DNA of 64,000 nt from Frankia sp. QA3 (GTDB lineage Bacteria; Actinomycetota; Actinomycetes; Frankiales; Frankiaceae): NCBI RefSeq assembly GCF_000262465.1, contig NZ_CM001489.1, positions 5,308,741-5,372,740 on the forward strand. The letters run 5' to 3'. Shown one piece after another: positions 49,533 through 57,827 of this stretch. A program made the position numbers and the translations under genes. The notes beneath the pieces are model-generated. The model saw nothing but the letters and a program-made list of their open reading frames with translations. It searched no databases and had not been told where the DNA came from. Each line of letters opens with the position of its first letter. Position 1 is the first letter of the stretch.

Positions 49533-49768
49533 GACACCGAGAGACCGGGAGATGCGGCGACACCGGGATGCCGAGAGGTGACGGCCGGAACGCCGGGGTG
49601 TGGGGGCACCACCGGCCCGCGGGCGAGCGACTCGCGGTGACCTTCACCTCTCTCGGTCCCGAACCGATACACGGCCGAGCACCCCGACCGTCGGTGTGCG
49701 CAGTGGCCACGCACGCGATGACCAGGCGGCGGATTGGGCTCGGGCCGTGATCGGCGTGGCCAACGGTC

Positions 49769-49987
49769 TCAGCGCCGCCAGGAGTGCGCGGCGCGAAAAT
49801 CCGGGCCCGGCTCCGGGTGGGCCCACCGGGCCTGACCGGGTCGAGCCGGTGTCCCGGCATCCCCGGCGCCGGCGGTGCGGGCGGCGGTGACGCGGGCTAG
49901 CAGTACCGCGGTGATGGCTGCCAGCTCCTCGGGCCCGGCCTGGCCCTTCTCGATGCGGAACAAGGGTTCTCCGGCGGGGTCTGTCAC
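49769..49987 (-). CDS. Acyl-CoA carboxylase epsilon subunit
   Basis: A 72-residue protein: FRIEKGQAGPEELAAITAVLLARVTA at the N-terminus, a Gly/Ala-rich middle, then ARWAHPE and a C-terminal AHSWRR. This is the pattern of AccE/PccE, the small subunit peculiar to actinobacterial acyl-CoA carboxylases that stabilises the alpha-beta complex. Last gene of the cluster, 49 bp after the beta subunit. GTG start. No alpha (biotin carboxylase) gene is in the window, so the housekeeping alpha subunit must be shared. Confidence 0.85.
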   Translation of the reverse strand: MTDPAGEPLFRIEKGQAGPEELAAITAVLLARVTAARTAGAGDAGTPARPGQARWAHPEPGPDFRAAHSWRR

Positions 49988-50036
49988 GGAAGTCAGGTCA
50001 GCCTCCTCTGGGGTCGTCGGTCGGGTTGTCGTGGCG

Positions 50037-51611
50037 TCACTGCGGGGGGTTGCCGTGCTTGCGGGAGGGCAGGTCGGCGTGCTTCGAGCGCAGCATCGCC
50101 AGCGCGCGGACGAGGACCTGGCGGGTCCGCGCGGGATCGATGACGTCGTCCACCAGGCCGCGTTCGGCGGCGTAGTAGGGATGCATCAGCTCGGCCGTGT
50201 ACTCCTTGACCATGCGGGCGCGCATGGCGTCGGGGTCGTCGGCTTCGGCGATCCGCCGACGGAAGATGACGTTGGCCGCTCCCTCGGCGCCCATCACGGC
50301 GATCTCGTTGGTCGGCCAGGCGTACGTGAGGTCGGCGCCGATGGACTGCGACTCCATGACGATGTACGCGCCGCCGTAGGCCTTGCGCAGGACGACGGAG
50401 ACCCGGGGGACGGTGGCGTTGCAGTACGCGTAGAGCAGTTTCGCCCCGTGCCGGATGATGCCGCCGTGCTCCTGGCCGACGCCGGGCAGGAAGCCCGGTA
50501 CGTCCAGGAGCGTGATCAGTGGGATGTTGAACGCATCGCACATCTGGACGAACCGGGCGCCCTTCTCCGACGCCTCGATGTCCAGGACGCCGGCCAGGCT
50601 GGCCGGCTGGTTGGCGATGACGCCGACCACCTCGCCGTCCAGCCGGGCCAGCCCGACGATGATGTTGGTGGCCCAGCGCTCGTGGATCTCCAGCAGGTCG
50701 CCGTCGTCGACGATCTCCTCGATGACCCGGCGCATGTCATAGATCTGGCTGCCGTCGGCCGGCACCAGGTCGAGCAGGACGTCCCCGCGCCGGTCCGCCG
50801 GGTCGTGGCAGTCCGTGGACGGCGGATTCTCCCGGTTGTTCTGCGGCAGCATGGACAACAGGTACCGGACGTCGTCGAGGCAGCTCTCCTCGTCGTCATA
50901 GGCGAAGTGGGAGACCCCGGAGACCTCGGAGTGCACGTCCGCGCCGCCCAGACCGTTCTGCGAGATCTTCTCCCGGGTGACGGCCTGCACCACGTCGGGT
51001 CCGGTGATGAACATCTGCGAGGTCTCCCGGACCATGAACACGAAGTCCGTCAACGCCGGGCTGTAGGCCGCGCCCCCGGCACACGGGCCGAGGATCACGC
51101 TGATCTGCGGGATGACGCCGGAGGCGCGGGTGTTGCGCCGGAAGATGCCGCCGTAGCCGGCGAGCGCGCAGACACCCTCCTGGATGCGCGCGCCGGCGCC
51201 GTCGTTGAGGGAGACCAGCGGCGCGCCGGCGGAGATCGCCATGTCCATGATCTTGTGGATCTTGGCGGCGTGCGCCTCGCCCAGCGCACCCCCGAAGATC
51301 CGGAAATCGTGGGCGTAGACGAACACCGTCCGGCCGTGGACGGTGCCCCAGCCGGTGATCACACCGTCGGTGTACGGCCGCTTGGCCTCCAGGTCGAACC
51401 CGCTCGCCCGATGCCGGCGCAGCGGCTCGACCTCGTTGAACGAGTCGGGGTCGAGCAGCAGGGCGATCCGCTCTCGGGCGGTCAGCTTCCCCTTCGCCCG
51501 CTGGGCCGCGGTCTCCCGCGGGCCGGGTCCACGACGGGCCTGCTCGTGCAGGGCGTGCAGCTCCGCCACCCGCCCCCGGGTGCCCTGATGGTCGAGCACG
51601 GGGGCGGTCAT
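50037..51611 (-). CDS. Acyl-CoA carboxylase beta subunit (carboxyltransferase)
   Basis: A 524-residue carboxyltransferase that transfers CO2 from biotin to acetyl- or propionyl-CoA. Both crotonase-like halves are present: GAPLVSLNDGAGARIQEG and GPCAGGAAYSPALTDFVFMV in the N half, IANQPASLAGVLDIEASEKGARFVQMCDAF and RKAYGGAYIVMESQSIGADL in the C half. ATGA overlap with the SnoaL fusion upstream. Within a PKS cluster it most likely makes extra malonyl-CoA (or methylmalonyl-CoA) for chain extension. The residue deciding acetyl versus propionyl preference was not assigned here. Confidence 0.94.
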   Translation of the reverse strand: MTAPVLDHQGTRGRVAELHALHEQARRGPGPRETAAQRAKGKLTARERIALLLDPDSFNEVEPLRRHRASGFDLEAKRPYTDGVITGWGTVHGRTVFVYAHDFRIFGGALGEAHAAKIHKIMDMAISAGAPLVSLNDGAGARIQEGVCALAGYGGIFRRNTRASGVIPQISVILGPCAGGAAYSPALTDFVFMVRETSQMFITGPDVVQAVTREKISQNGLGGADVHSEVSGVSHFAYDDEESCLDDVRYLLSMLPQNNRENPPSTDCHDPADRRGDVLLDLVPADGSQIYDMRRVIEEIVDDGDLLEIHERWATNIIVGLARLDGEVVGVIANQPASLAGVLDIEASEKGARFVQMCDAFNIPLITLLDVPGFLPGVGQEHGGIIRHGAKLLYAYCNATVPRVSVVLRKAYGGAYIVMESQSIGADLTYAWPTNEIAVMGAEGAANVIFRRRIAEADDPDAMRARMVKEYTAELMHPYYAAERGLVDDVIDPARTRQVLVRALAMLRSKHADLPSRKHGNPPQ

Positions 51612-52498
51612 GCGCTGACCACCGACGTGAGCTCGCCGCCGACCGACGCCCAGCCGTGGCCGCGCTCGGCGGTCCGACCGGCCGCCAGCTCCGCCCAGGG
51701 ATCGGCCCCGTACACGGCGCGGGCCGCCTCGCGCAGCCACCCGTCGAAGGGATGGTCGGAGTCCCGCAGCCGCCGCCCGGCGAGCCGCGGGTCGCGGGCC
51801 TCGAGCGTGTGCACCACCATCTCGACGTCGCCCGCCTCCTGCTTCCAGAACGACTCCCGCACGATGCCGACCCGCCGCCGGGAGGCCTCGTAGTCGCGCA
51901 GTCGGGGGCCGGCGAGCTGGGCCTGCAGCGCTCTCCACTGCTCGGCCCGGCCGGGCAGCACCGGCAGCAGGTTGGTCACCGGCCGGGCGGAGCCACCCGC
52001 CCTGGGGCGGGCCGCACCGCGGGCGCCCGGGGCGAGCCGGCGCAGGCCGAGCTCGGCCAGCATGTTCGACTCCACGCCGATGCCCCAGCGCTCGGCGATC
52101 CGTCCGTCCTGCAGGCGCCACACCACCACGCCGCGGAACTCGATGACCCGCCCGGTCGGGGCCAGGCCGAGGAAGTCGCCGTGGTGGGTGCCGCGCCAGG
52201 TGTTGTGGATGACGACGTGGTCGGCGTTGGCGCTCATGTCCTCGATCGTCACGTGCAGGTCGGGGAAGCCCTCGCGCAGGCCGGCGATGGTGTAGCGGAC
52301 GCCGTCGAGCCCCTCGGGGGCTCCCGGCAACGGCTGGTGGTCCACCATGTCCGGCCGGTAGATCTCATCGACGACGGTGAAGTCGCCCCGGTTGACGAAC
52401 TCGTCGAAGACCCGCCGAACGATGTTCTTGTTCCGTTCCTCCACGGACCGCCCGGCAACGCCTTCGGTCGGGCTTTCGATCAACGTCTGTACGGACAC
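51608..52498 (-). CDS. SnoaL-like domain fused to a second uncharacterised domain
   Basis: A 296-residue protein. Residues 20-155 are a SnoaL/NTF2 domain (VRRVFDEFVNRGDFTVVDEIY, PDLHVTIEDMSANADHVVIHNTWRGTH, VVVWRLQDGRIAERWGI). After a short Gly/Pro/Arg linker, residues about 170-270 form another domain with LPVLPGRAEQWRALQAQL, RRRVGIVRESFWKQEAGDVEMVVHTLEARDP, resembling small alpha+beta barrels such as DUF6176. Both could be cyclase-like. GTG start with AAGGATGG. Coupled by ATGA to the carboxylase beta gene. Confidence 0.75.
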   Translation of the reverse strand: MSVQTLIESPTEGVAGRSVEERNKNIVRRVFDEFVNRGDFTVVDEIYRPDMVDHQPLPGAPEGLDGVRYTIAGLREGFPDLHVTIEDMSANADHVVIHNTWRGTHHGDFLGLAPTGRVIEFRGVVVWRLQDGRIAERWGIGVESNMLAELGLRRLAPGARGAARPRAGGSARPVTNLLPVLPGRAEQWRALQAQLAGPRLRDYEASRRRVGIVRESFWKQEAGDVEMVVHTLEARDPRLAGRRLRDSDHPFDGWLREAARAVYGADPWAELAAGRTAERGHGWASVGGELTSVVSA

Positions 52499-52516
52499 GT
52501 TTCCATCCTTTTCGTC

Positions 52517-52548
52517 TGCGTGGGTGCGTGGGTGCGTGGGTGCGTGGG
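52517..52548. repeat. Four 8-bp TGCGTGGG units between SnoaL-fusion and KASIII genes
   Basis: TGCGTGGG repeats four times, followed by related GTGGGTACGCGTGGG sequence, inside a 97-bp gap that separates two otherwise tightly packed blocks of the PKS operon. A similar G/T-rich stretch lies at 60905-60960. Purpose unknown. Confidence 0.8.
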
Positions 52549-52595
52549 TGCGTACGTGGGTACGCGTGGGTGGGTTTCGCTGGTCGGGTGCGTCG

Positions 52596-53720
52596 TCATC
52601 GGGCCGGCGTCGGCGCCTCCCAGGTGAGGGTCAGGCCGGCGTACAGGTAGCGGCTGGCCTCGATGGCCAGCAGGAGCACGGTGTCGCCGGGGCGGACCCG
52701 GCCCGCGGTCCACCCGGTGTCGAGGGCCAGCGGCACGGCGGCGGAACCGGTCGCGCCGACGTCGGTCAGGTTCTCGACGATGATCTTGTTCAGGGTGGTC
52801 TGGTCGTCGCCGGACAGGCCCGCCGTCCCGTACTCACCGCTGAAGTACTCCGCGTTGCCCTCGGGCAGCACGCACGCGTCGATGTCCGCCAGCGCCAGCC
52901 CCGAGCGATCCAGCAGGTCGTGGATTCCCCGGACGAAGACCCGCGGGCCGAACCGGGCGGTGCCCGGAATGTCGATCCTGATGTCCATGAGGCGCTTGCG
53001 TCGTTGCTGCTCGGCCAGCGGCACTTCGGTGCCGCCGCCGAGGATCAGCATGCCCGGCCCGCGGTCACCGCCCATCGACTGGGTGGCGAACACCGGGCGG
53101 CGGTGGTTCCCGGCCGAGCCCTCCTCGCCGGCCCGCAGCACCATCGCGCCCGCGCCGTCGCCGAAGGTGTGGACGGTGAGGCGGTCCCGCATCCGCACGC
53201 GGTACGGGTCCTGGCCGAGGTACATCGGGGCGAGCAGCGGCGAGACGGACTCCGCCCCGATGACCAGCGCGGTGCGGTACGTGCCGTCGCCGAGCAGTCG
53301 GCGCGCGATGTCGAATGCCTGGACGGCGCCGACGCAGCCGGCGCGGACCTCGATCACCGCGCAGTGGGCCAGGCCGAGCCGCTGTTGGACGTAGGTCGCG
53401 GCCACCGGGAGCGGGTGGTCGGGGCTGGCCGTCGACATGACGATGAGGTCGACGTCACCGGGTTCGAGCCCGGCCCGGCGAAGCGCCTGGCGGGCGGCGG
53501 CGGTGGCCATCGCGGAGGTGCTGGTGCGGTGTTCGCCCGTGGCCGGATCGATGATCCAGTGCCGGCGCCGCACCTGGATGCCGTCGAGGACGTCGTCCGG
53601 CAGCGGGCCGCACAGCCGCGCGAGGGCGGCGTTGTCGATCGGGTCGCCGGGCAGCTCGGCCCCGGTGCTGAGCACCGAGACGTGGCGCTCGCCGTTCCTG
53701 GAAGAGCTGGTCTCGGGCAT
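52596..53720 (-). CDS. KASIII-like (FabH family) acyltransferase with altered triad
   Basis: A 374-residue thiolase-fold enzyme. The nucleophile is intact (VRAGCVGAVQAFDIA, Cys129), and GDGAGAMVL is typical. But the segment that normally reads PHQAN is PEGNAEYF (Glu287 in the His position), and the usual GNTSAAS is GATGSAAV (Ala323 for Asn). Without His and Asn it is unlikely to decarboxylate malonyl-ACP; related enzymes act as acyltransferases or off-loading enzymes. It lies 2 bases after the KS-CLF fusion gene, so co-translated. It may load a starter or transfer the finished chain. Confidence 0.85.
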   Translation of the reverse strand: MPETSSSRNGERHVSVLSTGAELPGDPIDNAALARLCGPLPDDVLDGIQVRRRHWIIDPATGEHRTSTSAMATAAARQALRRAGLEPGDVDLIVMSTASPDHPLPVAATYVQQRLGLAHCAVIEVRAGCVGAVQAFDIARRLLGDGTYRTALVIGAESVSPLLAPMYLGQDPYRVRMRDRLTVHTFGDGAGAMVLRAGEEGSAGNHRRPVFATQSMGGDRGPGMLILGGGTEVPLAEQQRRKRLMDIRIDIPGTARFGPRVFVRGIHDLLDRSGLALADIDACVLPEGNAEYFSGEYGTAGLSGDDQTTLNKIIVENLTDVGATGSAAVPLALDTGWTAGRVRPGDTVLLLAIEASRYLYAGLTLTWEAPTPAR

Positions 53721-53722
53721 GG

Positions 53723-56146
53723 TCAGATCTCCGATCCGGGCCGCAGGACGAGGCTGATGTGGGTACCGCCGAGCGAGGAGCTGTTGATGAGCACCGGACC
53801 GGCGGTCCCGCCGTGGCGCCAGCCGGTGACGGCCAGCACGGCCGCCAGCTGCGCGCCCGCCCCGACCGGTTCGCCGAGGGTCCGCTTGGGCGCGAGCACC
53901 GGGCAGGACGCCTCCGCCGCCAACCGGTCGATGGCCCGCGCCGCGGGGACGTCCGCGGCGGCGAACCCGGCCGCGTTGGCCCAGATGGCGGTGAGCTCCC
54001 GGGGGGCGACCCCGGCGTCGGCCAGAGCGATCCGCATGGCGCGGTCCACGCCGTCGCCGTGACCGTCCCAGGCGCCCACCCCGGCGGCGTCCGAGGTGGT
54101 GCCGTGCCCGGCGAACTCCGCCAACACCCGCGCGCCGCGGGCCCGGGCGGTCGACGCGCGTTCCAGCAGCAGGGTGACGGCGCCTTCGGCCAGGGTGTAC
54201 GGACCGAGGGCGAGCCCCAGTCCGCGGTAGGCGGCCAGCACACCCGGGGACAGATCGTCGGCCGCCGGGCACAGCACGGCGTCCGCCCGCCCCGACCGGA
54301 GCAGGTCGTGGGCGATGGTCAGGGCGGAGGCACCGGCCGCGTTCCCGGCGGTGGCCGTGGACGCCGGCCCCCGGGCTCCGGTGGCCATGGCGACCTGCCC
54401 GGCCGCGGCGTTGAAGACGGTGTTGGGGAACACCGCCGGGTTGGCGTGCGACGGCTCGCCGGCCAGCACCGGGAGAAGGAAGTCCTCGATACTGCGCATC
54501 GGGCCGAGCCCGGTCCCGAGCACCACGCCGACCCGCTCGTGCGCCGTCAGCCCGGCATCCTCGAGCGCGTCCCGACACGAGGCGACGGCGAGCTGGCCGA
54601 GCCGGTCCAGCCGCCGGCGCTCGCGGGGCGTCATGCGCCGACCGGGGTCGAAGTCGGCGCGGGCCAGCCGCAGCCCGTCCTCGTCCGCGCCGAGCACGCG
54701 TCCGGTGTTCCACGCGTCCCACAGCTCGGCGGTGGTGGAACCGGCGGCGGTGATCGCCCCGAAGCCGGTGACCACCACCCGGTCGTCGAGCGGGGCCGGC
54801 GGCGCCTCGAACCGGCTGCCGGGCAGCCCGAAGGCGACGCAGGCGTTGGCGCCGGCGAAGGCGAAGTTGTTCGACAGCGCGGCGGTCATGGTCAGCGGCC
54901 GGGCGGTTCCGGGCACGGCGTCCAGGCCGCAGCGGGGGTCGACGTCGGTGAAGTTGGCGGTGGGGGGCGCGGTCTGCTCGCGCAGGGCCAGCACCGTGAC
55001 GATCGACTCGACCGCCCCGGCCGCCCCCAGCAGGTGGCCGACCATGGACTTGGTGCTGCTCAGCGCGACCTTCTCGGCCGCCGCGCCGAGCGCGCCGCGC
55101 ACGGCGGCGCTCTCGGCCGAGTCGTTCTTCGGGGTGCCGGTGCCATGCCCGTTGATGTAGCCGACGTCCTCGGGGGCGAGCCCGGCCGAGCCCAGGGCGG
55201 CCCGGATGGCCCGGGCCGCGCCCTCCCCGGCCGGGTGCGGGGCGGTGGCGTGGTAGCCGTCGGCGGACAGGCCGTAGCCGAGAACCTCGGCCAGGATCGG
55301 CACCCCCGCCGCCCGGGCGACGGACTCCTCGACCAGGACGAGCGCGCCGCCGCCCTCGCCGAGCGACAGGCCGTCGCGGTCCCGGGAGTAGGGAGCGGCC
55401 GGCCGGGTGGACAGCGACTCCAGGCTGGTGAACCCGGCGAAGGCGGTCTCGGTGAAGGCGTCGCTGCCGCCGACCAGCATCGCGTCGGCCCGCCCGGCCT
55501 GGATGACCTCCACCGCGTGGCCGATCGCGTGCGCCCCGGATGCGCAGGCGGTGTTGACCGACAGCACCGGGCCCTTGAGGCCGAACGCGCCGCTGAGGGC
55601 CTCGGCGATGGCGTGCGGCGGCACCAGCAGGTAGTGCCGGCTGTCGCCGGGCGGGGAAGTGCCGGCCCGAGCCCGCCGCAGGATCTTCTCGGCGCTACGC
55701 AGGCCGCCGTTGCAGGTCCCGAAGGCCACCCCCCACCGGTCGGCAGGGACGGTGGTGAGACCGGCGGCGGCGACGGCCTCCTCGGCCGCGGTCAGCGCGA
55801 AGTCGAACGCGGGTTCGCGGTCGACCCCACCGAAGGCGGCCAGGTAGTCGTACGCCGGGAGGCGCCGCTCGGTCACCTCGCCACCGATGTCGGTGAGATA
55901 CCCGTCCATCGGCAGTCCGCGCACCGGGCCGATGGCGGTGCGCCCGGCCCGGACGCCTTCCCACAGCGTCGCGGCGCCGCTGCCCTGGGCGGTCACCGCG
56001 CCGACCCCGCACACGACTACCCGGCGGGCACCCGCCGGCCGGCCCGCGCGGACGTCGTCGTGCCGGTCACCCGGGTGCCGCCGGTCCTGCCGGTCACGTG
56101 GTGCCTCGTCGGTCGGGTTCGTCGTCTCGTTCGGCAGGTTCGTCAT
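53723..56146 (-). CDS. Ketosynthase-CLF fusion protein (type II PKS)
   Basis: An 807-residue single polypeptide with two complete thiolase-fold halves. Half 1 (about 40-445) is an active ketosynthase: Cys201 in NTACASGAHA, His334 in NGHGTGTPKND, Lys366/His371 in KSMVGHLLGAAG. Half 2 (about 455-807) lacks all of these: Gly601 stands at the Cys position (TAGNAAG), ANAAG replaces the first His motif and KRTLGEPVGAG ends with Glu759 for His. That is the pattern of a chain-length factor. KS and CLF are normally separate genes, so the fusion is unusual. Overlaps the next gene by ATGA. Confidence 0.9.
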   Translation of the reverse strand: MTNLPNETTNPTDEAPRDRQDRRHPGDRHDDVRAGRPAGARRVVVCGVGAVTAQGSGAATLWEGVRAGRTAIGPVRGLPMDGYLTDIGGEVTERRLPAYDYLAAFGGVDREPAFDFALTAAEEAVAAAGLTTVPADRWGVAFGTCNGGLRSAEKILRRARAGTSPPGDSRHYLLVPPHAIAEALSGAFGLKGPVLSVNTACASGAHAIGHAVEVIQAGRADAMLVGGSDAFTETAFAGFTSLESLSTRPAAPYSRDRDGLSLGEGGGALVLVEESVARAAGVPILAEVLGYGLSADGYHATAPHPAGEGAARAIRAALGSAGLAPEDVGYINGHGTGTPKNDSAESAAVRGALGAAAEKVALSSTKSMVGHLLGAAGAVESIVTVLALREQTAPPTANFTDVDPRCGLDAVPGTARPLTMTAALSNNFAFAGANACVAFGLPGSRFEAPPAPLDDRVVVTGFGAITAAGSTTAELWDAWNTGRVLGADEDGLRLARADFDPGRRMTPRERRRLDRLGQLAVASCRDALEDAGLTAHERVGVVLGTGLGPMRSIEDFLLPVLAGEPSHANPAVFPNTVFNAAAGQVAMATGARGPASTATAGNAAGASALTIAHDLLRSGRADAVLCPAADDLSPGVLAAYRGLGLALGPYTLAEGAVTLLLERASTARARGARVLAEFAGHGTTSDAAGVGAWDGHGDGVDRAMRIALADAGVAPRELTAIWANAAGFAAADVPAARAIDRLAAEASCPVLAPKRTLGEPVGAGAQLAAVLAVTGWRHGGTAGPVLINSSSLGGTHISLVLRPGSEI

Positions 56147-57429
56147 GCGAGTCGCTCCAGCGCGACGGCCACGCTCTGGCCTTCCAGACCGCGGGCCAGG
56201 GCGAGCGCGGTACCGGGCCGCGCCTCCCGCGGCGCGCCGGGCACCCAGTCGAGGTCACACTCGTCGGCCGGGGTCCGCAGGTTGCGGGTGGCCGGGATGA
56301 CGCCGGTGTCCAGGGCCAGCGCGGCCACCGCCACGTTGAGCGCCCCGGCCGCGCCGACCAGGTGCCCGGTCTGCGGCTTGACGCTGCTGACCTGCGCCGT
56401 GCCGGCGGACGGGCCGAGTGCGTCGTGCAGCGCCCGGGTCTCGCTGACGTCGCCGAGCGGGGTGGCGCAGCCGTGCGCGGCGATGTAGTCGACGTCCCGG
56501 GAGCGGCCGGCGTCGCGCAGCGCGTGGCCGATCGCCCGGGACAGCCCCCGGCCGCGGGCATCCGTGCCGGGCGGGCGCACGCAGTCGTTGCCCGCGCCGA
56601 AGCCGGTGACCTCGGCGTAGCAGCGGGCTCCGCGGGCCAGCGCCCGCTCGCGCTCCTCCAGCACGACCAGGGCGGCGCCCTCGCCGAACACCGATCCGCT
56701 GTGCTCCCGGTCGTAGGGGCGAAACGCCTCCGCTCCCAGGTCGTCGCGGGTGGTGAGCACGCCGAGCCCGTCCATCCTGGACATCGGCCACCATCCGGTC
56801 GCGTCGTCGTATCCGCCGGCCACCACCACGTCGGCCTCGCCGCGCCGCACCGCGCGCATGCCCCGGCCGATCGCCATGGCCCCGGAGTCCGCGGTGCCCG
56901 CGAAGTAGGCGTTGGCCCCGCGAATGCCGAACTTCTCCGAGACGTGGAAGCCGGCGGCCGGCTGGAGGCCCTCGACGAAGAACAGCGGAGCGATCACCGA
57001 GGACGCGGTCTCGCCCAGCCGGCGCAGGTCTGGGCGGCCGTCCTCGCCCCGGATGGACCGGAGCTGGGTGATCAGCTCGTCCATCCGGGGCATTTCCTTG
57101 TTGCTGCCGAGGAACAGGCCGGCACGCCCGCCGAGATCCGGCTCGGCCGGCAGGCCGGCGTCGCGCAGCGCCAGGGTGGCGCCGGCCAGGGCGAGCTGGT
57201 CGCCCCGGCACAGCATCCGCAGCGTGCGCCGGGACGCCCACCGGGTCGGATCGAAGTCGTGGATCTCCGCGCCGATCCGGGTCCGCAGCGGCGAGGGGTC
57301 GTAGGCCCGCAGCGGGCCGATCCCGGTCCGGCCGGCCAGCAGCGCGTCCCAGGTGGCCTCGACGCCCTCACCCAACGCGGTCAGCAGGCCGATGCCGGTC
57401 AGCACCACGCGGCGCTTGTCGTCGCTCAT
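56143..57429 (-). CDS. Ketosynthase homologue lacking active-site Cys (CLF-like)
   Basis: A 428-residue thiolase-fold protein, RRVVLTGIGLLTALGEGVEATW at the start. The nucleophile position is Asp181 (GTADSGAMAIG) instead of Cys, while both His motifs (AAHGCATPLGD, VKPQTGHLVGAAGAL) and Lys351 remain. It therefore cannot hold a growing chain but keeps decarboxylation residues. It may partner the Cys-containing ketosynthase encoded two genes upstream (57824-59098) as its CLF, or act as a decarboxylase for starter supply. ATGA overlaps on both sides show tight co-translation with the dehydratase and the KS-CLF fusion. Confidence 0.88.
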   Translation of the reverse strand: MSDDKRRVVLTGIGLLTALGEGVEATWDALLAGRTGIGPLRAYDPSPLRTRIGAEIHDFDPTRWASRRTLRMLCRGDQLALAGATLALRDAGLPAEPDLGGRAGLFLGSNKEMPRMDELITQLRSIRGEDGRPDLRRLGETASSVIAPLFFVEGLQPAAGFHVSEKFGIRGANAYFAGTADSGAMAIGRGMRAVRRGEADVVVAGGYDDATGWWPMSRMDGLGVLTTRDDLGAEAFRPYDREHSGSVFGEGAALVVLEERERALARGARCYAEVTGFGAGNDCVRPPGTDARGRGLSRAIGHALRDAGRSRDVDYIAAHGCATPLGDVSETRALHDALGPSAGTAQVSSVKPQTGHLVGAAGALNVAVAALALDTGVIPATRNLRTPADECDLDWVPGAPREARPGTALALARGLEGQSVAVALERLA

Positions 57430-57827
57430 TGTGTGCCCTCCCAGGGCTGCTCGGCGGCCACCAGGGCGAGGCCGCGGGCGGTGGCGACCACCCGTTCCTC
57501 GACCCGGGCGGTGGCCCGCACCTGTGCGGTCTGGTCTGTTCGGCCGGTCACCTCGACGCGGATCTCGACCTGGTCGCCGGGGCCGACGAAGTGTCTGAAC
57601 CGCACGCCCCGCACCGTGCGCAGCCGCCAGTGGCCGTCGCCGAGCGCCGCCTTCGCCAGGTCGGCCATGCTCTCCAGGAGCAGCACCCCGGGCAGAACCG
57701 GGAAGCGGGCGAAGTGGGTGGCGAACACCGGCAGGGTGGCGGGGATGTTCCGAATCGCGACGGCCCGCTCGCCCGGCACGAGTTCCACCACCCGGTCGAA
57801 GCCCGGGACCAGCATCATCGTGGTCAC
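57426..57827 (-). CDS. FabZ/FabA-like 3-hydroxyacyl-ACP dehydratase
   Basis: A 133-residue hotdog protein. The catalytic His38 is in THFARFPVLPGVLLLES and Glu52 sits at its end, the FabZ arrangement, with RGVRFRHFVGPGDQVEIRVEV as the following strand. It should remove water from beta-hydroxyacyl-ACP to give trans double bonds. GTG start overlapping the upstream KS stop (GTGA), and ATGA overlap downstream. Length is normal for FabZ (140-150). Confidence 0.88.
   Translation of the reverse strand: MTTMMLVPGFDRVVELVPGERAVAIRNIPATLPVFATHFARFPVLPGVLLLESMADLAKAALGDGHWRLRTVRGVRFRHFVGPGDQVEIRVEVTGRTDQTAQVRATARVEERVVATARGLALVAAEQPWEGTQ

Noticed and set aside
49409..49580. CRISPR-like array
   Set aside because: Repeats are directly adjacent with no spacers, and unit length is 18 bp.
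53759..56488. A 909-codon plus-strand frame across the PKS genes
   Set aside because: Antisense to the KS-CLF fusion gene, whose catalytic motifs are unambiguous.
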